A DNA stretch of 10,734 bases from CAYPHJ01 sp964410485 (GTDB taxonomy: Bacteria; Desulfobacterota; Binatia; UBA9968): positions 1-10,734 of the forward strand of contig CAYPHJ010000136.1 in the NCBI GenBank assembly GCA_964410485.1. Reading direction: 5' to 3'. The notes beneath the pieces were generated by a model. That model worked only from the letters and a program-made list of their open reading frames with translations, did not search any database and had not been told where the DNA came from. The translations under genes and the position numbers were made by a program. Positions 6,282-10,734 of the stretch are shown here, piece by piece. Numbering within the stretch: position 1 is the first letter of the stretch; each line of letters opens with the position of its first letter.

Positions 6282-6953
6282 ATGGCGCGGGCTTTTAGTC
6301 AAGAACTGAGGGACGAAGCCGGAGCGATCTGGCGGGCCATTCATGCGCATCCTTTTCTTCGGGAGATTCGATCCGGAATTCTGCCGATGGGAAACTTCAC
6401 TTATTTCATCTTGCAAGACTATCGTTACCTTCTCGATTTCGCTCAGGTGCTCTGCGCCGGCGCGTCAAAAGCAGGGGACCTACAGACGCTCGAGGTCTTT
6501 GCCCGTCACGCGCTCATCGCAGTCGAGGTTGAACGCACCTTTCATGGCGCCTTTGGTAGGAGTCTTGGGTTTTCCGCAAGACAACTCGACAACACTCCTA
6601 AAGGACCTGTGACGGAAGCTTACACCAAGCACTTGCAGGCAATTGCGCGCAATGGAACGCTCGGAGAGCTTGTGGCCGCAATTCTGCCTTGCTACTGGGT
6701 GTACGGCGAGGTGGGAAAGAAATTGTATCGCGGCCGGCCCATCAAGCCTAAAGTTTACCGGCAGTGGATCGAAACGTACGCCTCGGAGGAATATTGGCGG
6801 CCTGTCCGCGAGCAGATCAGGCTGATGAATCAGCTAGGATCCCGCGCCAAAGCCGAGGAACGCGCGCTGATGCGGGAACACTTTCTCCTCAGCAGCCGCT
6901 ACGAGTTTTTATTTTGGGATCAGGCTTATCGCCAGGACAAATGGCCGGTATGA
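6282..6953 (+). CDS. tenA: TenA family aminopyrimidine aminohydrolase / thiaminase II
   Basis: The 223-residue protein aligns by eye with Bacillus subtilis TenA over its whole length. The catalytic residues expected for TenA-C enzymes are present: Asp46 and Tyr49 in L-Q-D-Y-R-Y-L, Tyr114, the nucleophile Cys137 in L-P-C-Y-W-V-Y, Tyr141, and Glu208 in S-S-R-Y-E-F-L-F-W. TenA is a cytoplasmic, all-helical enzyme that hydrolyses aminopyrimidines derived from degraded thiamine to recover the HMP pyrimidine, and can split thiamine itself. No Shine-Dalgarno sequence is evident before the ATG, and the next in-frame Met (residue 36) would remove the first helix, so the upstream start is kept. No thiamine-synthesis gene or ThiXYZ transporter is present, and I saw no obvious TPP riboswitch upstream. 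The gene stands alone between two minus-strand tctC genes. The 60-nt duplication downstream begins at its stop codon. Confidence 0.9.
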   Translation: MARAFSQELRDEAGAIWRAIHAHPFLREIRSGILPMGNFTYFILQDYRYLLDFAQVLCAGASKAGDLQTLEVFARHALIAVEVERTFHGAFGRSLGFSARQLDNTPKGPVTEAYTKHLQAIARNGTLGELVAAILPCYWVYGEVGKKLYRGRPIKPKVYRQWIETYASEEYWRPVREQIRLMNQLGSRAKAEERALMREHFLLSSRYEFLFWDQAYRQDKWPV

Positions 6954-7102
6954 TAAAAGCAGTTCCAGGTTTCAAGTTTCAAGTTTCGAGTTTCCAATAT
7001 CCCTAACCCGTGATGAAAGCAGTTCCAAGTTTCAGGTTTGTAGTTCCAAGTTCCCGGCCCCTCCCCAAAACCTGAAACCAGAAACTTGAAACTTGGAACC
7101 AG
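6951..7102. repeat. Periodic palindromic repeat with a 60-nt direct duplication
   Basis: It lies between converging tenA and tctC-2. Two direct copies start at 6951 and 7011, exactly 60 nt apart, each opening TGATRAAAGCAGTTCCARG; 36 of the first 44 bases agree. The first copy starts on the tenA stop codon. Within it TTC recurs at 6963, 6971, 6978, 6985 and 6992, a 7-8-nt period. The arm at 7069-7100, read in reverse complement, begins GGTTCCAAGTTTCAAGTTTC and can pair with either direct copy, so two alternative hairpins are possible. It may act as a bidirectional terminator. Confidence 0.75.
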
Positions 7103-7113
7103 TAACTCAAATA

Positions 7114-8112
7114 TTACCCGCCACCGGCTGCTGCCATGAAAATCTTTGAATGTTTTTGGATCAGGCCGTAGAACCCGTCCAGAACCGGCCGCAACTCATC
7201 CCCGATCAGCGGAGCGAGTCGCGCATCCATTCTCTTGAAACGCTGCAGTATTTCCTCATCTGCCATAGCCTTCGAGAACGCATCACGCAAAATGGCCAGT
7301 TGCTGCTTCGGAACGCCCGGAGGTGCCGCCATAACGCGATGCACGGCAAGCACCGCCAACTCGGGAAAGCCTAGTTCCCCGACAGTCGGTACATTCGGAA
7401 ACTCCGGGTCTCGTTTATCTAGATAAACCCACAGCGGCACCATTTTGCCATCATGGATGAACTGCATTTGGCCGGGAGAATCCATGCCGAAGGCGCGCGC
7501 GTGGCCCTCGCCGCGCAGAATCGCGGAAATAGCCTCGGGGGCATTCTTGTAGCCCAGAATCATCCGGTTGTTGAACTTCATAACCTCTGCGGTAAGTGTT
7601 TCCACGACCCATGCCGTGGCCCCGACCCCCGTCCCCGTGGTCAATATTTCGGGCGCTCGCCGCACATCCTCCAGTTTGCGGTACGGAAGATCGGCCCTGA
7701 CCGCCCACATGTAGGGTCCATCAGTGATACGCGAGATCCAAGATAGCTCGCGTAAACGGTACTGGGGTTTGGGCTTGCCAAAAAGCTCCGACACGACCGC
7801 CCCGGGGAGACTGACCATCCCGATGGTATAACCGTCAGGCCTGCTCGCCGATAACATATTCCAGCCGATTACCCCGCCCGCGCCCGGAACGTTCTTGACG
7901 ATGACCGGGACCCCGAGTTGCTTGCTCACGCCGCGAGCGGCCGCCCGGCTGTGCAAATCAAAACCGCCCCCCGGCGCATAAGGAACAAGCCAGGTAATCG
8001 CTTTGTTCGGGAATGTATCGTGCGACGAAGCTGCCGCTGAACGCGGCCCTAACGACAGCGAGAACACAATGAACAACGGAAGAACAAACGCCAAAAATAA
8101 CTTGGCTCTCAT
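7114..8112 (-). CDS. TctC/Bug-family receptor of a tripartite tricarboxylate transporter (copy 2)
   Basis: A 332-residue receptor, the usual length for TctC. The signal peptide spans about residues 1-28 (Arg/Lys start, hydrophobic stretch, A-A-A before S-S). The mature protein shows W-L-V-P-Y-A-P-G-G-G-F-D-L-H-S-R (41-56; ligand loop with Asp52), V-P-G-A-G-G-V-I-G-W-N (75-85) and R-P-D-G-Y-T-I-G (91-98). The C-terminal part contains the common A-P-P-G-V-P-K block. A very good ribosome site, AAGGAGGG (plus-strand 8119-8126), precedes the ATG. It is transcribed away from the tctA-tctB fusion gene across a 310-nt shared control region, which makes it the likely receptor for that membrane component. 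It is clearly diverged from copy 1, so the two probably bind different ligands. Confidence 0.92.
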   Translation of the reverse strand: MRAKLFLAFVLPLFIVFSLSLGPRSAAASSHDTFPNKAITWLVPYAPGGGFDLHSRAAARGVSKQLGVPVIVKNVPGAGGVIGWNMLSASRPDGYTIGMVSLPGAVVSELFGKPKPQYRLRELSWISRITDGPYMWAVRADLPYRKLEDVRRAPEILTTGTGVGATAWVVETLTAEVMKFNNRMILGYKNAPEAISAILRGEGHARAFGMDSPGQMQFIHDGKMVPLWVYLDKRDPEFPNVPTVGELGFPELAVLAVHRVMAAPPGVPKQQLAILRDAFSKAMADEEILQRFKRMDARLAPLIGDELRPVLDGFYGLIQKHSKIFMAAAGGG

Positions 8113-8422
8113 GCGCTACCCTCCTTATCAGGCTTTAGTCATAGCTCGACCCTATAAGCTCAAATTCGTTAAGGCAATACAGGGGCGAGTACCGGAATGC
8201 TAAACTTTGATATATCACACTTATATCGCTCCATCACTCCAATTTCTTCACCAGGTGTATTGACTTAGCGGTGCTTTCCAGATTTTAATTTGAGCAGTCG
8301 CCGCGCATACGCCAGACTTTTGGCCTAAGCCCCCCAGCAGATTAAATACAAATCTGTGGCGCTGTTTACTGCCACGGTTGTAGGCACTCTGCTGCAAGTA
8401 CAATCGAAAGGTAGGACTGACC
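8113..8422. promoter_or_regulatory. Divergent control region of tctC-2 and the tctA-tctB fusion
   Basis: No gene is visible in this 310-nt stretch between divergent start codons. Near the plus-strand gene lie two adjoining inverted repeats. CAGATT (8338-8343) and AATCTG (8351-8356) are separated by 7 nt; GTGGC (8356-8360) and GCCAC (8371-8375) by 10 nt. They end about 47 nt before the TctA start and could be regulator sites or leader hairpins. An AT-rich segment around 8205-8227 could hold a promoter, but no good -35/-10 pair stands out. A lone half-arm, CTCCATCACTCC (8229-8240), matches the GGAG/CTCC repeat family seen at 1153 and 3784. Confidence 0.45.
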
Positions 8423-10441
8423 ATGCTGGAAGCCGCGTTAATTGCCCTCGACAATGTCACCACTCCATCGCGCCTTCTCTTCCTTTTCGGGGGTGTCCTC
8501 ATGGGGCTTGCGCTTGGAGCAATGCCCGGTCTTGGCGGCCTCGTTGGATTGGCCATTCTCCTTCCCTTTACTTTCGACATGGACCCCTACCAGGCCTTTG
8601 CGATCATGATCGGCCTGATTGCGGTGACCAGCACATCGGACACTATCCCTTCAGTGCTCTTCGGCGTTCCGGGCACCGCCGCATCGCAGGCAACAATCAT
8701 GGACGGCCATCCCATGGCAAAAAAAGGCGAGGCGGGTAGAGCCTTTGGCGCTGCATACGCGTCTTCACTGCTGGGCGGTTTGTTTGGCGCGCTGATATTG
8801 GCGCTCACGATTCCCGTACTGCGCCCCATTGTCCTGGCTTTCGGCTCGCCCGAGTTTTTCATGATGGGCATCCTCGGGATATCTATGGTTGCCGTGTTGA
8901 GCGGCAATGCACCCCTCAAGGGACTTATTGCCGGCGCTCTCGGGCTGGCTGTCGGCATGATCGGCATGGATCCCCAGACCGGCGTAATTCGCTGGTCGTT
9001 CGGCCAACTGTATCTATGGGACGGTATGCCGCTTGTGCCGGTGGCCCTCGGCATTTTTGCCATCCCGGAGATCGTTGACCTCGTCATTCGCGGCACTCGC
9101 ATCGCCGATGTGCCGAAGGAGCGGATCAAGGGCGTTTTGGTCGGTATCATGGATTCGTTTCGCAATTGGTTCCTTGTCCTTCGGTGTAGCCTGGTCGGTG
9201 TCTGGGTTGGGGCCATGCCTGGACTCGGAGCCTCGGTGGTGGATTGGTTTGCCTATGGTCATGCCATGCAGACGGTAAAGGGCGCGTCGGATTCGTTCGG
9301 TAAGGGAGACGTAAGGGGAGTGATTGCGCCTGAGAGCGCAAACAACGCGAAAGAAGGCGGAGGGCTCATTCCCACAATCGCGTTCGGTGTTCCGGGCAGC
9401 GCTTCCATGGCGCTTCTTCTGGGTGCGATGACAATCCAGGGATTGACGCCAGGCTCGGCGATGCTCACCAAAAACCTGGATGTCACTTACACAATGATCT
9501 GGAGCCTGGCCATCGCCAACGTCCTGGGCACCGGTCTTTGCCTGCTTTTCACCAACACCTTGGCAAAAGTTGCCCTGGTCAGAATCCATCTCATCGCCCC
9601 GCTCGTGGTTGCAGTGGTCTTTTTGGCCGCGTTCCAAGCTACGGCTCACTTTGGGGATCTCTGGACGTTGATTGCGTTTTCATTCATCGGTTGGTTCATG
9701 AAACGATTCAGCTGGCCGCGCCCGCCGCTTATTTTGGGACTCGTGCTCAGCGGCATCATTGAAAATTATCTGTTTATTTCCGTCAGCCGCTATGGTGCCG
9801 AATGGCTGCTCCGACCCATCGTTCTGGTGATTTTGGCCTTTGTGATGGTGAGCTTGTTCTTTGGCTTCCGCAACTCGTGGCGTCGCGGCAAGACAGCAAC
9901 TGGAGCTGAAAAAGCACCGCTCCGCTTCACGTTCAATCCCGGCGCGTTGTTCACCCTGGTCATGTTGTCGGTGTTCATCATTGGCGTGTATACCGCCGCC
10001 GAGTGGCAGATTCAGGCGCGCCTGTTTCCCTGGGTCATCGGCATTCCCGCCCTCATCATGTGCGTCCTGCAACTTTTCGGCGATTTTTTTCGCCGGGCAA
10101 CCGCTAAAGAGGATGATGTGCGCGGCGCCATGGATTTACCGGTGGACCGCAGTGTTCCGACCGCAGAGGTCGTCAAGCGCGCCATTAACAGCTTTGGCTG
10201 GGTGCTTGGCTTGTTTGCAACGATTTGGCTCATCGGGTTCGTCGTGGCCGTGCCGCTTTTTGTCTTGCTCTACCTGACGATACAGGGCCGGGAAAAACCC
10301 TGGCTTGCCGTTGCATACAGTGTCGCAATGCTCACGTTGATACTCGGCGTCTTCCACACTATCCTCAATGTCCCATGGCCCGAAGGAGTCATACCGCATG
10401 CGGAAAACCTCCTGCTACGCATGGTGGAAAGGTTCACATGA
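8423..10441 (+). CDS. TctA membrane component fused to a TctB-like domain
   Basis: The product has 672 residues, against about 500 for ordinary TctA. The TctA part (1-490) is a polytopic inner-membrane protein. The family motif G-A-M-P-G-L-G appears twice (32-38 and 263-269), each followed by an F-G-V-P-G segment (80-84 and 321-325), showing the internal duplication expected of TctA. After a hydrophilic linker (about 485-502) comes a 170-residue domain with four predicted membrane segments near 507-524, 533-552, 591-619 and 626-649. It ends in L-N-V-P-W-P-E-G, which resembles the end of TctB (DUF1468). TctA and TctB are normally separate genes, so this looks like a natural fusion supplying both membrane subunits. 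AGG plus TAGGA (8409-8416) precedes the ATG with good spacing. It probably drives ion-coupled import of a small carboxylate captured by TctC-2, and perhaps TctC-1. Confidence 0.88.
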   Translation: MLEAALIALDNVTTPSRLLFLFGGVLMGLALGAMPGLGGLVGLAILLPFTFDMDPYQAFAIMIGLIAVTSTSDTIPSVLFGVPGTAASQATIMDGHPMAKKGEAGRAFGAAYASSLLGGLFGALILALTIPVLRPIVLAFGSPEFFMMGILGISMVAVLSGNAPLKGLIAGALGLAVGMIGMDPQTGVIRWSFGQLYLWDGMPLVPVALGIFAIPEIVDLVIRGTRIADVPKERIKGVLVGIMDSFRNWFLVLRCSLVGVWVGAMPGLGASVVDWFAYGHAMQTVKGASDSFGKGDVRGVIAPESANNAKEGGGLIPTIAFGVPGSASMALLLGAMTIQGLTPGSAMLTKNLDVTYTMIWSLAIANVLGTGLCLLFTNTLAKVALVRIHLIAPLVVAVVFLAAFQATAHFGDLWTLIAFSFIGWFMKRFSWPRPPLILGLVLSGIIENYLFISVSRYGAEWLLRPIVLVILAFVMVSLFFGFRNSWRRGKTATGAEKAPLRFTFNPGALFTLVMLSVFIIGVYTAAEWQIQARLFPWVIGIPALIMCVLQLFGDFFRRATAKEDDVRGAMDLPVDRSVPTAEVVKRAINSFGWVLGLFATIWLIGFVVAVPLFVLLYLTIQGREKPWLAVAYSVAMLTLILGVFHTILNVPWPEGVIPHAENLLLRMVERFT

Positions 10442-10663
10442 GGATGCGCGTGAATCTCGATACGCAGCAAAGTTGAAGTGCGACGCGGTGCCGCGAAACG
10501 AGCGCGAACACGCGCCGCACGAATCAACGGCGGACGACGACTTGCTAGAGCGGCTACGCCGCAACCAAGAATTCGCAATATCTCCCGCAAAGTAATTCAT
10601 GTACCAATGGGTACAACACAGCGGATGAAAATGAGCCCGCAGGTGATGCGGATCAACACCGAT
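10442..10663. other. Non-coding stretch after the TctA-TctB gene
   Basis: I see no supported gene here. A 75-codon frame ending at 10595 runs on from inside the TctA-TctB gene without a ribosome site and shows no recognisable motif. The only clear structure is the palindrome at 10600-10615. Confidence 0.5.
10600..10615. promoter_or_regulatory. 16-nt palindrome, possible operator
   Basis: TGTACC and GGTACA are perfect complements around a 4-nt AATG spacer. The dyad with GT and AC half-sites is the kind bound by dimeric regulators such as the GntR family. No gene that it would control is visible inside the window, so the call rests on symmetry alone. Confidence 0.3.
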
Positions 10664-10719
10664 AAATCCCCCAATGGCGCCCTTTGGCAAAGGGGGCCGG
10701 CCGCAGGACGGGGGGATTT
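10664..10719. repeat. Palindromic repeat (AAATCCCCC type)
   Basis: Outer arms AAATCCCCC (10664-10672) and GGGGGATTT (10711-10719) are perfect complements. Inside, CCCTTT and AAAGGG form a second hairpin (10680-10694) around GGC. This nested design resembles a palindromic repeat widespread in environmental genomes. A further small inverted repeat, CTGTG and CACAG (10720-10733), lies at the window edge. Confidence 0.65.
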
Positions 10720-10734
10720 CTGTGTAGTCACAGT

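Noticed and set aside
10368..10595. Plus-strand frame of 75 codons overlapping the end of the TctA-TctB gene
   Set aside because: It starts inside another reading frame of the transporter gene with no ribosome site, and has no recognisable motif. Its Arg/Glu-rich tail alone is not enough to call a gene.

Overview
The window holds eight protein-coding genes that I can support, in a moderately GC-rich bacterial background. The theme is uptake and processing of small organic acids. It contains a tripartite tricarboxylate transporter (TTT/Tct) membrane component, two periplasmic TctC-type receptors, a solute-binding protein of the amino-acid type, a short-chain dehydrogenase, an aryl-acid adenylating enzyme, a TenA-type aminopyrimidine hydrolase, a RidA-family protein and an SH3 lipoprotein. 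Signal peptides plus a lipobox indicate a Gram-negative, two-membrane organism. Several TctC receptors per transporter, together with many palindromic intergenic repeats, fit an uncultured soil, sediment or groundwater lineage. Candidates are a proteobacterium, a former deltaproteobacterial group, Rokubacteria or Tectomicrobia. The sequence alone does not decide between them.

Layout. Bases 1-1151, plus strand: a terminator-like hairpin, a double-SH3 lipoprotein and a RidA-family gene. Bases 1232-5744, minus strand, read right to left: tctC-1, a solute-binding protein, an SDR and an EntE-like aryl-AMP ligase, possibly one transcription unit. Bases 5745-6281: a gene-free stretch with a 135-nt composite repeat. 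Bases 6282-6953, plus: tenA. Bases 7114-8112, minus: tctC-2. Bases 8113-8422: a divergent control region. Bases 8423-10441, plus: a TctA protein fused to a C-terminal TctB-like domain. Bases 10442-10734: non-coding, with a 16-nt palindrome and a palindromic repeat.

How the genes may work together (inference). TctC-2 and the TctA-TctB fusion probably form one transport system transcribed outward from a shared promoter region. TctC-1 may feed the same membrane component or one elsewhere. The aryl-AMP ligase next to the SDR and receptors suggests that an imported carboxylate, possibly aromatic, is activated and then oxidised or reduced. The substrate cannot be read from the sequence.

The most unusual signal is in the gaps. 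Every gap of about 80 bases or more carries at least one repeat or repeat fragment. Several unrelated repeats share one design: a 7- or 8-nt unit iterated along one arm of a palindrome, with its complement iterated along the other. I see no tRNA, rRNA, CRISPR array, transposase or phage gene.
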